Shown in pieces: positions 24,316 to 36,240 of a stretch of DNA of 64,000 nucleotides. The stretch is from Diphasiastrum complanatum (lineage: Eukaryota > Streptophyta > Lycopodiopsida > Lycopodiales > Lycopodiaceae). Both the position numbers and the translations under genes were made by a program. Each line of letters opens with the position of its first letter. The first letter of the stretch is position 1. The notes beneath the pieces are model-generated. The model made no database searches. It was not told the DNA's origin and saw only the letters and a program-made list of their open reading frames with translations. The stretch is taken from the NCBI GenBank assembly GCA_029204225.1, contig CM055095.1, positions 32,068,936 through 32,132,935 of the forward strand. The letters are read 5' to 3'.

Positions 24316-26165
24316 TTAGAAGAAAGATAGGGATGGAGATGATATGAATCCAACACTAAGCACCCTTTTGGCTAGTGTCCAATGGTGAATCAATGGATCT
24401 TGCATATATTGGCTTAATCTATTGATACTATAGCTCATATCTGGTCTAGATATGGTAAGCCAAAGAAGGAGCCTATCATCTCCCTTAGGATCTCTTACAT
24501 GGTGCTCCAATGGAGTTTCTATCTTTTTCCACCTATCCATATTGAACTTCATAAGAAGTAGCATATTTTGATTGACAAATGAAACTAAAATTCAATTCCT
24601 CATTCTTCTTAGGAACAATGACAATCGGTGAAACCCATTCAGTATGCTCAATCTTGTAAATGAAATCGGCGTCAAGCAGTCTCTGAAGCTCTTTCTTTAT
24701 TAGATCCGCGACATTAGGATTATAGCGATAGAATTTTGTAACCTTTGGAACTGCATCAGGTACTAGATGTATGGTATGTTCAATAACTGATGTCGGAATA
24801 CCCTTCAGATCTTGATAAGTCCATGCAAAGCAATCTTGATACTCATCATCAGAGCTGATTACTTTTTGCCCTCTTTCAGGACAAGTGCAAAGGACTCTTC
24901 ATAGTCCAAACCTTTGATTTGTGCATAGCCTTTTGCACATAGCCGAGCCTTGAGCTTGTTGATTGATCTATCTTGATTGTATTTGGTTCTAAAAACCCAT
25001 TTACAACCAATAGCTTTCTTGTTAGATGGTAGATCTATCAATACCCAAGTGTGATTTTAATCAATGCATTGTACTCTATGATCATAGCTTGATACCAATC
25101 TTTTGAATCTATTGCTTCTTGAACACATGAAGGTTCATCAAAAGAAGTGAAGTAGAAATGTTACCAACTTCGGCTTGCCTTCCCTTAGATAGGTGAGCCT
25201 TAATGGCTTAGATTTGGATTTAGAAGATCTTCTTGGAGACATGAGAACTTGAGATTCCTCCTCTTCACATCTCGTGCCATTTCCATCTTGAACTTTTTGT
25301 TGTTGAGAGAATTCTTGATCAAGTGAGCTTGAGGATGCTCTATTTTGCATGAAAATCTTTCCTTCATGAAAGATTACATCTCTACTAGTTACAATCTTCT
25401 TGGTAGAGATTACATAAATCCTGTAAGCATCACTTGATGAACTATAACCAACAAAAATTCCTTTCAGTGATGTAGGATATTCTTCTTTTCTTACATCGAG
25501 AGGTACATGTACAAAACATATGGATTCAAAGATTCTCAAATGACTAACATTTTTTTTTTCTAAAACAAGAGTTCATATGGTGTTCTACCATCAAGAGCAT
25601 TACTTGGTAATCTACTACAAAGATAAGTAGCAGAAGAAATAGCTTCTCCTCAAAATGACTTGGGAAGTTGAGCATCCATCCTTAAGGCCTTTTTACATTC
25701 ACATAGTTTGTTGAGGTGTCTAAGGGCATGATGCCACTTTGCTCACAAAAGGATTTGAAGCTTGTGGAGATGTATTCTCTTCCTCCATCCAAACTTAGTA
25801 CCTTGATGCTGGTACTGAATTGATTTTCCATAAATCTCTTAAACCTCAAAAAAAGTCTCAAACACCATAGATTTAGAAGACAAGAGATATATCCAAGTGT
25901 ATCTAGTATGATCATCGTGACTGTGACAAACATAGTTGCTCATCCATTTCTTTTAGTACTTGAAAAATGCACATTCGAGTGGATTAGATGCAAAACTTGA
26001 GATGATCTACTTGTGGATCTAGGAAAAGACAACTTGTGTCCTTTTGTTAAGGCACAAGCTTCAAATGCCTTACCACTTTTTTGAAGTTGGGATGGCCCAA
26101 CCTTTTATGCCAACGCTCAAATTGTGAAAGTTTGCAGAGAGCTTGAATGAAATGTCTATTTGTTG
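24316..26165 (-). pseudogene. Copia integrase-RT fragment containing a Gypsy RT patch
   Basis: Read from 26165 down: a pre-integrase motif ('FERWHKRLGHPNFKK'), an integrase core part ('LSLDGGREYISTSF', 25933-25682), the integrase C-terminus ('GIFVGYSSSSDAYRIY', 25539-25138), and the Copia RT start ('KKAIGCKWVFRTKYNQD', 25041-24859). Then about 270 bp (24860-24590) reads as a Gypsy RT N-terminus ('YRYNPNVADLIKKELQRLLD', 'WVSPIVIVPKKN'), after which Copia RT resumes ('TISRPDMSYSINRLSQYMQD', 24564-24316). Many stops and shifts are present. The Gypsy patch is related to B's RT but clearly diverged, so it is not a recent copy of B. Confidence 0.8.
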
Positions 26166-27708
26166 ATGACAAGGCTTTAGTTGTTTCAGACAGGGACTAG
26201 GTCTTATTCATGATCTATTAGATATGTTCATGGAACTTTGATTGTGTGGAATGGTGTGTCGCAATATACTTATCTTAATTGTAAGGATGTGTAGTATAAA
26301 AGATTGTGTTCCCCAAAGAGACTGCTTTATATTGTGATTTTAGATGTTTTTAGCTCATTTAGTGTTCTTGGATTAAAAGCTGGTTGTCAATGGACATTTA
26401 GAAGTATCGACAACCAGTATCACCGGTTAGGATGTGGTTTCAAACATACAAAGCAAAAGATATTGATGTTGCCTAATCTCATATCGAACATGTTGCATTA
26501 CTGATTAGTGTCCGACTTATCAGCTAGACCGATCTATCGGTCTGTGCACCTAATAAAGTTTGTCAGGACAAGCGAGGTCTGTTTCATCAGATAAACCAAA
26601 ATAGAGAAACATACAAATGTCTCATCACAATCCAAATGTAGTCTGACAATCTATCCTCAACAACAGAGTGCGCTCATTCAAAAGAGCGACTGACTACTGA
26701 TTTAAAATGCACGAGTATCCATATGCAAATTTCAGAGTATTGATTCACAACAACACAGAGCAAATTTTAGGATGTGTAAGTCCGGATATACGTCAGTGTA
26801 ATGTAACGGTGATTCCGAATGTTAACATCACAATTAAGTTCCAAACAATCAATTATTCGATCACATAGGCAATCAAATAACTAATGAGTTTTAAGACAAT
26901 CTTAGTAATGAATTTACGGTTGCTCGCATATGACAGTATCAAGGCTAAGGAAGTATCTCTGACCAGAGTTATAATCACAAGCACATTCGACAAGGTGAGG
27001 CTTACCAACTATTAGAAACAGAAGAACTCAGCAAGTAGAAAGCTTATGAAAGCAGAGACTCAAGAAAACTTGAAGACTCAAACTCTCTTTGTAATACCCT
27101 GAAAAACTCAGTGGTTGTATTGAAGCGTAAGTGGCATACATATAGGGAACAAGTGTGAAAGTGTGCATCTCTTTAGTAACCGATATGTCTCTTCTTATTT
27201 TATTTAATTAAATAATTCCATCCAATAGAAAAATTACAAGTGTTCAATTCGTAGGTGGCATCCTTGTCACATGGCTTTGTTCCAATGAGAAGCAAGCATG
27301 TGGAAGGTTTGCTTGAGACGTAAGAAATGAATCTTCTAGAGTGTTCTGCTCTTAGGACTAGCCTTCTTATTAAGGTTCATGTCGTTTCATAATTGTCCTT
27401 CAGGTTATAGTCCTTCCTTCAGTCTCAATTATTTAGGCCTCTTTATCTTTGATATATTTTTGAATAACTTGTCATTGTCACGACCATTAGATATTTCTTC
27501 ATATTTGATGTTTATCTTCATCAATTGAGTAGGTTCATTGGGGTTTTGCATCACAAAGTAGTAATTCAAGAAAAATATGCATGTAATAGGGTATTACATG
27601 CAACACATCAAAGAAAAGATATTTCTTCAACACATTCCATAATGGATCTCGTACAATCATAAAAGTGAAAAGTCTTTACTTGAATATATATACAATGTGT
27701 ATACATCA
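26166..27708. other. No gene seen
   Basis: AT-rich with no convincing ORF. A 66-codon plus-strand frame at 26304 resembles nothing known. It could hold an LTR or leader of a minus-strand element, but no second copy exists in the window. Confidence 0.35.
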
Positions 27709-28267
27709 TTATGGAGCGTTTTGTAATCGCAGAGATAACTTTTCATCAAAGTGAATTTGTCTTTCAATTTTCCTTCTCTTGGCCTCATGGAATTGACCAA
27801 CAACATGATTGCCAAGATCAGCAAAACATGTCCTCAAGAAAGTTCTATTATAAACAGATGCTGCAACAACAGAATCTTCAGGCATTTCCTTCCTAGGTAT
27901 AACATTTTTTAGTAACTCAACATTTACGGACAAAGGAGCCATCCAAATAGAGACTCTGCATTGTTGTAAGTACATGTTCGATGAAGGTGCCAAAGTTGGT
28001 CACTAAATAGGTAACAAACTTTGCATGGTCTTTATGAGCTCTTCTTTCTTTAATGCAGCAGGCAACATTCTTGTAATGAAGATGATAGCCAGCTTCCCAA
28101 TCAGCATACAACTCCCACAACTCTGGATAAGAGACATCGATATCCTGCAATAGGTTCTCTCTGTCAAACCTTGCAAAATCTGGCTCTTCCTTGAGCCGGT
28201 ACAAGTCAAATTGACAACGCCTTCTCCAATAATCAATTTGGCCCTGATAATATTTGAAGAAATCCAT
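27709..28267 (-). pseudogene. Unidentified accessory-type ORF, frameshifted
   Basis: On the minus strand an ATG at 28267 opens 116 codons rich in aromatic and charged residues ('YWRRRCQFDLYRLKEEPDF', 'YPELWELYADWEAGYHLHY'). Sense continues in a second frame (27993-27709, 'FLRTCFADLGNHVVGQFHE') after a shift near 27920-27990. I recognise no family. Its position below a coiled-coil stretch (29319-29760, same strand) recalls the accessory ORFs of B and F, so it is probably a transposon protein remnant. Confidence 0.4.
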
Positions 28268-29318
28268 TTCTTTTTATTTTAAATAATCTAATGCATATAA
28301 TAATGGACAACCTATATATAGTTCTACACTACCAAAAGGAACTACAAAAATTTTCCCTACAAAATTGCCCAACAGAGGCACCCTTTTTGTTCCATATTGA
28401 GGCTATTCCATAGATCTAAAAATCTGACTTCTCCCAGGGGGCTTCCTAGTGGGCCCTTGTATAACCCATTATACCTGGCAAAAAGGAATAGTCCACACGC
28501 CATTGCAACTCACAGTTAAATTGCAGCGACAGCCAAACACGAACTTTATCAGCAAAAACTCAAAATTCTTGCGCAAGTAAGTTATCCGTCTTCTTCGACT
28601 TGGTCGCACGGGCTTTGTGGGTATCAACAGGATCGGCCTCTGCTTCAAGCTCCCGATGAGAAAAAAAAAATGGTTGTTGAGAAACTCTCACAAAACTGTC
28701 GCAAAAGCGAAGCAACCGTGATTCTCTTGCCATTCGGATGGAGTTCAGATGTGGTCACTGGACACTGCTAGCTGAGTCACTCCTATAGTCCTCCAGAATG
28801 TAGTCAGGCACTGCTGATCTACATTTATAAATTAATGCAACATTCAACAAATTCAACCAATGTGCGGAATTGAAATGAATGGTAGAATCAGACACACGAA
28901 TAACAGCAGACACATTTGCATTCGAGATCATACAACATAAAAGAAGACATGTGCTCAATGGCTACAAGATCATCTATTGATTTTCTTTGATTCTTCAAGC
29001 ATTGCATGCAGATCCACGCAGTGCGTTGGCGTGAGAGAAATACAGTTCTCTCACGAATAGATGTCTCGCTTACTAGCGGACTTGTGGATCTCTATGGATC
29101 CTGATCACAGAACACGTCTCACACACAGGCGCACTTCTCGTTTGTATTTTGTCTTGATGCTTACTAGCATCAGACTACTACACTGTATGTGTTCTATCAT
29201 CTCGTGTCAATTATCATCCAACAAGTATATAGTCATTCTATGTAATCTTTTTAAGAGTAGAGTGACTAAACATCTACAGCTAATCAGAAAATTACAAGAC
29301 TGGCAGATTAGCCATGAC
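28268..29318 (-). other. Short broken frames, probably the same accessory ORF
   Basis: Minus-strand pieces (28958-28755 and 28750-28560, 'HRELEAEADPVDTHKARATK') are separated by stops. No known domain is visible. They may link the coiled coil upstream to the 28267 ORF. Confidence 0.3.
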
Positions 29319-29760
29319 CTAGAGTGTATCTGCTGATGTCATGCCATCAGAGCAGATATTTGTACTTCTGGGTACTTGCATGATCTTCGCGGGTACTCTT
29401 TGGAGCGTGAGGGCAGCGTCGTTGGTTTCGTTTCCGTTGTCTGACTTTCTCGTGCTCGACCGCAAAAGATTCTCGTTTGCGAATCTTTCGGGTTCGTGTC
29501 TTCTCGTCAAGTGTTCGCAAATCTTTCGTACTTTGTGTCTCTTGACTTTCGTGTTCGCGAACATCTTCGTCAGGCAGAGGGATGAAAGCTAGCAAAGCTT
29601 TGTAATTAGAAAGGTTTTGTTTCTTCAGCTCCTTTGCATAAATCACATCTTTGATCTGGGTCTACAGCGATTCGAGCTCTCTCTTCAGTTTGTCATTCTC
29701 AATTGCCGCATTGTGAAACTCCTCGTGGGCTTCCACACCTGAAAAAGTAACTAGACTTGT
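29319..29760 (-). pseudogene. Coiled-coil ORF fragment
   Basis: The minus strand reads a helical, charged stretch ('HEEFHNAAIENDKLKRELES', one stop, then 'AKELKKQNLSNYKALLAFI') followed by a very basic Arg/Lys/Glu-rich region (29560-29347). It is similar in style, though not clearly in sequence, to the coiled-coil parts of the accessory ORFs elsewhere. The DNA has repeated TTCGCGAA/GAATCTTTCG words. Confidence 0.4.
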
Positions 29761-30354
29761 AAGCTAAAGACCTTACCATGGCATCTTGTTGTGTAAGACC
29801 ATGAGTTGAGGACAAACTAGTTAGTTACTTGAGAGTTAGTTGGATGTGACATGGGAGTGGAGAGCTAAAAACAATATTTAGTTGTAGAAAGCGACAACCA
29901 AGAAACAAAATGGCGGGTAAAAGAGAGAGAAGATAGAAAAGGGAAATACACAAAGGTACAAGGGAGTTGGTGGTTGGGAGAGAGTTGTAAATTGTTGAGT
30001 GAGTTAACGATAGAGGAGCAGTGTGTAGAGAACGAACATGCTAGAGATCAGTCAGTGGATCAGGATCAGACAGTCCAAAGAAGGATAGCCAATTTGATGT
30101 GCTGATGATCAACGAGCAGAGTTGTTGTGTGAATGCGCATTTGATGCATAGATTTTGTAAAGAAGCTATTGTCATTGGAATGAGAATCCTTGAAATACTT
30201 CTTAGTGTACTATTTGTTGCATATAATTGTGTATTGAGTGTTTGTGATATTTTGTTGTTAACTGAGGTGATTTGTACGTGAGAGTAAGAATTTATCTAAT
30301 GTATAAGTGTGAGATTGTAGATATGAAATTATAAATCTATTGTTTGTGAATGGA
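29761..30354. other. No gene seen
   Basis: Purine-rich then AT-rich sequence with no recognisable ORF or repeat copy. A purine-rich patch lies at 29925-29990. Confidence 0.35.
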
Positions 30355-30850
30355 GAATTCATAAGATGCATGCTTTATACTCGGCCTCACTAGATGACAG
30401 TGAAATAATGGTTTGTTTCTTCGACATCCATGATATAGCTCTATCACCTATGAAACTACAATGAGCACTTATGGATTTCCTATCCATTTGATCTCCAGCA
30501 AAGTCCGAATATGAAAATCCAAACAAGTTAGGTGATGATCCCTCATACAATATGCCAAAATCTGGAGTTCCTATGATGTATCTCAAACTCGTTTCCCTAG
30601 CTTCCAATGCTCTTCACTAGGATCCTTCATAAATTGGCTTAATCTACCAACACAATAGCTTAGATCTAGTCTTGTGATGGTTAGATAGATGCAAGATCTC
30701 TTCCACTTGCACTGGCTGCTGTCGTTGTGGCGTATTATCTCAAAAGATATGGTCGTATAGAATGTAACAATATGACCATCAAGCATCTACTTTGTCATTC
30801 TCTATAATTGAACTAGCCACTTATGACAATTTATTTCCATAAGTTGATAA
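30355..30850 (-). pseudogene. Copia RT end and RNase H fragment
   Basis: The minus strand shows the RT tail ('LTITRLDLSYCVGRLSQFMK', 30786-30583), then RNase H ('SDFAGDQMDRKSISAHCSF', 'TIISLSSSEAEYKACI', 30607-30359) in a shifted frame. The conserved SSEAEYKA motif is intact. No LTR is found beside it. Confidence 0.8.
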
Positions 30851-32560
30851 TTCCACGCATAGGCCCTCTACACATCTACATGCCATATACTCCATTCTTT
30901 TAAGTCTCTAGAAAACATGCTTGGAAACCTAGTTTGGCAATCCCACCTTGCAAATGCATCAAAATAGTAGTCCACAATTATTTCTAACACATTAAGCATG
31001 CAATCAACAAGACTCGAACTTATTCACCAATATAATGAATCAATGTGGACAAACATCACAACAAGTGAAATTTTGCGAAAAGTACGGCTTTGTATTGCAC
31101 ACTTACCTTGGCATATACTTAGTCCATAGAACATTCTATAAATGCTCAAAACAAAAGTTTTCAATCCTAATACAAGAAATTATGTATGATTGCTTATAGT
31201 AATTTAACATCTCCCAATTGCTCCACAATTTTATCGGCAATGTTGCCAAATTGTCTTAAATATCTAATAGAAACCCAAATACAAATTTTAGAAATGACAA
31301 AGACAGAAATAGAGGCAATACAATATGTAGATTGCAAGAGCACACAAATGACATGTTAAATTAAATTTGATTATTATAGAATGTAGAGTAGTTTTGTGCA
31401 TTGTTTTGCAATAATTAGCATGTGAAAGAGATAATGTCAATCTTGTTCAAATGTTAGCCATATTCTGCACCTTTCACATAATCAAATAACATTGACCCTT
31501 AAAATTCCTATGTAAAAATGGGGCTTTGAGAATTCAAACATGTTTCTTTTTTCTGATGGTGAGAATTAAGCTTTTGATCACTGCTGATGGTGAGAATTAA
31601 GCTTCTCATTGCTGCAGAATACTATTTATGTCCTCTAGTCACCATTTGGTCCTTAGGGCATGGTATGATGTCTTTGACGAACCTCGATGCATTTGACCCA
31701 TCTAGGATGGTGTCGTGACTTTCTTTTATCATCCATGTGCCTCAACATGACATAGAAGTCAGTTTGACAACCCTGAGCTACCTTTATTTGGTGGTTGATT
31801 TAGAGGCAATGCACATGCACGTTTGAAGGCAAGTTCCACTCATACTTTGACAAGATAATTGCATGTCTTGAAGGCATATAACATGCACTTTCTGTCAACA
31901 ATATATACAAATTTTTTTGAGGCCATATTGGAGGTCATTCAATAAGAATTTATTTTTTATGTTGAGTATCTGCATCTTGTTGTAAAAACAACAACTTATT
32001 CAACAAAAGGGTAAGCTCCATCTTTTCATATATTGCCCTAAACAGCATTGCTGATATTGAAATAGCTTATGAAAGGTATATAAAAGCAATGATACTCGCT
32101 TGACTATCATAGATAAATGTTAAGCATATACTTACAGCTGACAAATGTACAATATACTTTCCTCGGTGTGTAGATAAATTTAAAACCTTATCAATTTTCA
32201 GGTACTTAATTTAGATTTAGGAGACAGTCACTTGTATTTGGTTGATCTGCAAACCCACAACTTGAGAAATCACTGACACTGATTTTTTAAAGGGACAACA
32301 ATTCTTGAAACTCACTTTGGCCGTATATTGTGGTATACCTCAAATCCTGGGACTTTGTTTTATTATTACTGGCATAAGAATCCTAGATTGTAGTCTTTCA
32401 TTCCTATTTGTCTAAAGATCACCACGCTTCTAAAAATCCTTAGAAATGCAAAAAATAGCTCTATTGTTCATCAATGTGCATTGAATCCACGAACAACCAT
32501 GAATTAAAACCAATGCTCTGGAGTCTGCTGCAATGAATATGATGCCTCAAAATAGGATCT
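30851..32560. other. No gene seen
   Basis: AT-rich intergenic sequence with no ORF of note. The 21-bp word CTGATGGTGAGAATTAAGCTT occurs twice, near 31554 and 31583. Confidence 0.4.
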
Positions 32561-32866
32561 CAAAATCTGATGACAGCTTAGGCGCAGAGCTATCTGCGCC
32601 GGCGCAGAGATAACTCTGCGCCTGAGCCGTCATCAGATTTGCAAATTTTTTTGGACGCAGATAACTCTGCGCCTGAGCCGTCATCAGATTTGCAATTTTT
32701 TTTGGAAAATCTGATGGCCGGATCAGGCGCAAGGCTATCTGCGTCGGGTGCAGATAGCTCTGTGCCTGAGCCGGCCATCATATTTTCCAAAAAATTGCAA
32801 ATTTTTTTGGCCGGTGTAGATTGCTCTACATCTGAGCCGGCCAAATTAAAACGGAAAATCTGATTA
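32561..32866. repeat. Foldback element of nested palindromes
   Basis: About 300 bp made of inverted words: AAAATCTGATGAC at the left with AAATCTGATT at the right, and repeated GGCGCAGAG/CTCTGCGCC and GAGCCGTCATCAGATTTGCA blocks, the latter nearly identical at about 32622 and 32676. A GC-rich core (GGCGCAGAGCTATCTGCGCC) is itself palindromic. ORFs here (Ser/Ala-rich on both strands) arise from the repeats. It resembles a non-autonomous foldback transposon or MITE cluster. Confidence 0.7.
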
Positions 32867-33143
32867 AAGGTATATGCAGCAAGATTACTTGACCACAGTG
32901 TGTATATGCTAGGCCAAATCTGTCCTCAGTTTTTTTTGTTAACTACAGTATTATGCAGCAAGATTAGCAGTATTATGTCGTTTCGGGATCTGGATTTTCT
33001 AAATTCTGATCATGAACTGTTGCTGCGAGAGCTGGGATCTGCTGTCGTCCGCCGTGCAACGAGGAAATAGTTTATAAGAAAGTGGATGCCGTTGATTTGA
33101 TGTAAATATCCTCTCTTATGCAAGAGAAGAAACAAAAATCCCT

Positions 33144-33147
<4 letters not shown>
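32867..33147. other. No gene seen
   Basis: Short AT-rich spacer between the foldback element and the microsatellite. Nothing recognisable. Confidence 0.35.

Positions 33148-33223
<76 letters not shown>
33148..33223. repeat. Compound (GT)n(GA)n microsatellite
   Basis: About 21 GT units followed directly by about 16 GA units. Confidence 0.95.
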
Positions 33224-33228
<5 letters not shown>

Positions 33229-34235
33229 GAGAGAACAACAAACTCTTGCCTATTATAGAAGAAACTATAGTAGCTACAAACATGTCATTTTAAAGGCATG
33301 TAAAACTTCAAATAAGAAACCAAAATGGCACACAACAATAACAATGACCTAACTTTACAAAATAGCAAAAGAGTGTTCTTCCAAGCATAAATAGAGAGAT
33401 TGTTAGTCAATTATTTGACAAGAGATCAAACTCATCAAAAAGAGTCTAAAGCTGATAAGCATCACTTTTCACTAACAACAATGTCTTACAAGAAATATCA
33501 ACACACTTCTTAAGATAGATCTATTGCTCTATCGTAAGGTATTTTTTCTTGCCAAATTGTGCTTTTTGATGGATGGAAGCTTTTTAGGCCCTTAAAGGTA
33601 CTATCATGCAAGGAGATACCATCTTACAATATTAGTCTATATCTTGAGTAGATCACAGATAAGCTAATTGCAATAGCGGATGAAATCTATGTACTAGATT
33701 TATTGATATCTTATCCATATTTGAAGCTTCTCATTTCATTCCATAGCCTAATTTGTTATTCACTTCATGATAATATCTACGACAATGGTTAGATCTTCAT
33801 GAGTGTACTTTGGTAAAGAAGTTGGCCTTCCTAAGGTCAGTTTAGTGATTCTAGTGGATGTTGTATCTACTAATTCCAAGTCAATATCTTAAGTGATACA
33901 TATACCTTTAGAAGGCTCTCATAATCATAATACTCAAAAAGAGAGAGAGAGAGAGAGCGAGCGAGAGAGAGAAAATGTCACCAAAGTTAGACAAAACGTG
34001 TTTGTAAGATTTGTAGTGCTTGATCGTAGCATTAGCCTTTACATTCTGGCCATTTACAAGGTGGTTTCTGTTCTTATTAAAAGTTTATAACCTGTAAAAA
34101 AAAAAGTATGGTAATTAAACATCCCCAAATTTTTGTTATTTGACATCCACTGGCTATGTTTCATATTTGAATCTTGCTACATGCTTTGTCATTTAAGCGC
34201 TTTGTCATGCGAAAGCCCATAAATGTTTATGTTGG
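33224..34235. other. No gene seen; short GA-rich patch
   Basis: AT-rich, with an imperfect GA tract at about 33940-33972. No supported ORF. Confidence 0.4.
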
Positions 34236-36240
34236 ACATCCTACCAGCATTTGTTTGGTTATGTACCTGATCAACATCACGAAAGATTAGATTTACATAT
34301 TGGATCTATGATGAATTTCCTTGGCTGCTCACCAACTAAATTTTGCTCCAAAAAAGCTCCTTTCAATAGCTTGCGCCAAAAGATCAACTCTTGTTGTGGG
34401 GTTGTTGTTCTACTTGAAGATTATGAGTGGTTCTCATCTAGTTACGTGGACATTACTTCCACCGATGTTGTCCCTATTGGAAAAAGAAAAGGATGCTCAA
34501 TAGAGAAATGGTTGTATCCAATAGATGCACTATCAATTTTGAACAAAGATATTGTGACTATTGTTGGATGATCATGCTAATTTGGTTCAAAGTTTTGCTA
34601 TTCAAAAGACATTGCCAAGTATGGAGGACTTGCACGAATTCTTGGTGGTTGAAGAGTTTAGACTCCAAGCAAGAGGAGGCGTATCTTCTACATCTCAAGT
34701 TGGAGAGGAGGAAGCTACGTTCTCAAAAGGCAAGTTCAAGGGAAAAGGCAAAAGCAAATGGTCAAATGGGCAAGATCAAGGTGAGACTTCTCCTTTTGTT
34801 GGCAAGAAGAAAAATAGATCCAAGGTAAAAATTTTCTATTGTGGAGTCAAAGGACATTTTGCCAGTGATTGCTTCAAGAAGAAGAGAGATCAATCTAACT
34901 CTTGATGAAGATGGTGTTGATGATTCTTTTGTTAATAGTGTTTGTACTATTTTTGACAAGTAGATAAATGGATGAGGTTGGATTTGAATCCATTCTAATT
35001 TTCTAGATTTCATACATTGCATCTAGACTAGAATTTCTAGGTTTTTTTATGAAGTACCAAAAAGCTATCATTTAGGGCAAGTTTAGGGCAATTGGCCAAA
35101 TGACATTTTACCAATTATAAATAGCAATACAAGCTTGGAGAAAGTATCTTTGTATTCTCATTTTATGTGGAAAATTCATCTCTTTTGATTCTATGGCCAT
35201 CTCATGTGTATTTCTCAAGATATCTTGATTTCTAATGTGTAGAATGTCATTTTTATTGTTGATCTTGCTTTCACATGTGTGAAGGATAGTAGGCTGTTGT
35301 TGTTGTACGGACATGGACAATACCTTAGTATATTTAAGTGCTTATGATCAAATCTAAGGGATTTGTGAAATTCTAGCATGTGTAAATTGATGATTTCTAT
35401 CTTGTAGCTAAATATAGATGTGCATCCAAATTTGGTCAAGATCTTAGAGATCCATCAAGTATGTTTTGGATCTGTTTTTTTTTCACACTCAATGGTAAGA
35501 AAAATCATGTATGCAAACTCCACAAGGCACTTATGGCTTAAGCAATCCACAAGGGCTTGGTTCCAAAGGATAAACACCTTCCTTATCGGACATAATTATA
35601 ACACAAGCCCTATCGATTCAAATGTATACTACAAGCTAGTGCAACATCCTTTTATCATCATCACTTTGTATGTCGATGACACATTGCTTTTCATTGACAA
35701 TATTGGTCTGATAAAGGATGATAAGGAAATGATGTCTCTAGAATTTGACATGAAAGGTCTGGACAAAGCTCACTGCTATCTCAAAATTCAAATCTATAGA
35801 AACAAAGAGCAAAGGCTAATTTATATCACTCTATAGAGGTATATTCTTAATCACTCACCAGATACAATCTAATGAACTGCAAATTGGCTCACTCACCAAG
35901 CCTAAAATTGGCTCACTCACTGATGGACCCAGGTCTAAAATTGTCAAAGGACCGATGTCCTTAGACAAAGGAAGAGAAGGAGCAAATGAGATATTACCCA
36001 TACCAATATGTTCTAGGTACTCTCATGTATGCAATGGTCTATACCAAAGTCGATATCGCTTTTGCAGTAAGCTCTCTAAGCCAATACATGGCTAATCCAT
36101 GCATAAACCATTGGAAGGCTATGATCAAAGTCATGAGATATATTCGAGCTACGAAGGATCAATGCACCTACTATGGAGGAGTCGACAATGACAACGACAA
36201 ACTCCACATACTCAATGGATATACAGATGCAAGCTGAGCG
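34236..36240 (+). pseudogene. Copia fragment related to element C: scrambled integrase, gag and RT pieces
   Basis: A short integrase-like stretch ('YVPDQHHERLDLHIGSMM', 34254) is followed by degraded gag and a clearer gag end (34561-34905) with 'ANLVQSFAIQKTLPSMEDLH' and a zinc knuckle lacking its first Cys ('FYCGVKGHFASDC'). That gag closely resembles element C's ('ANLVQSFAIQDTLP'). RT follows at 35420-36237: 'ITLYVDDTLLF' holds an intact YVDD box near 35668, and 'SLSQYMANPCINHWKAMIKV' lies near 36075. It ends at a stop after 'YTDAS', so RNase H is missing. The order is rearranged and stops are frequent. Confidence 0.75.
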
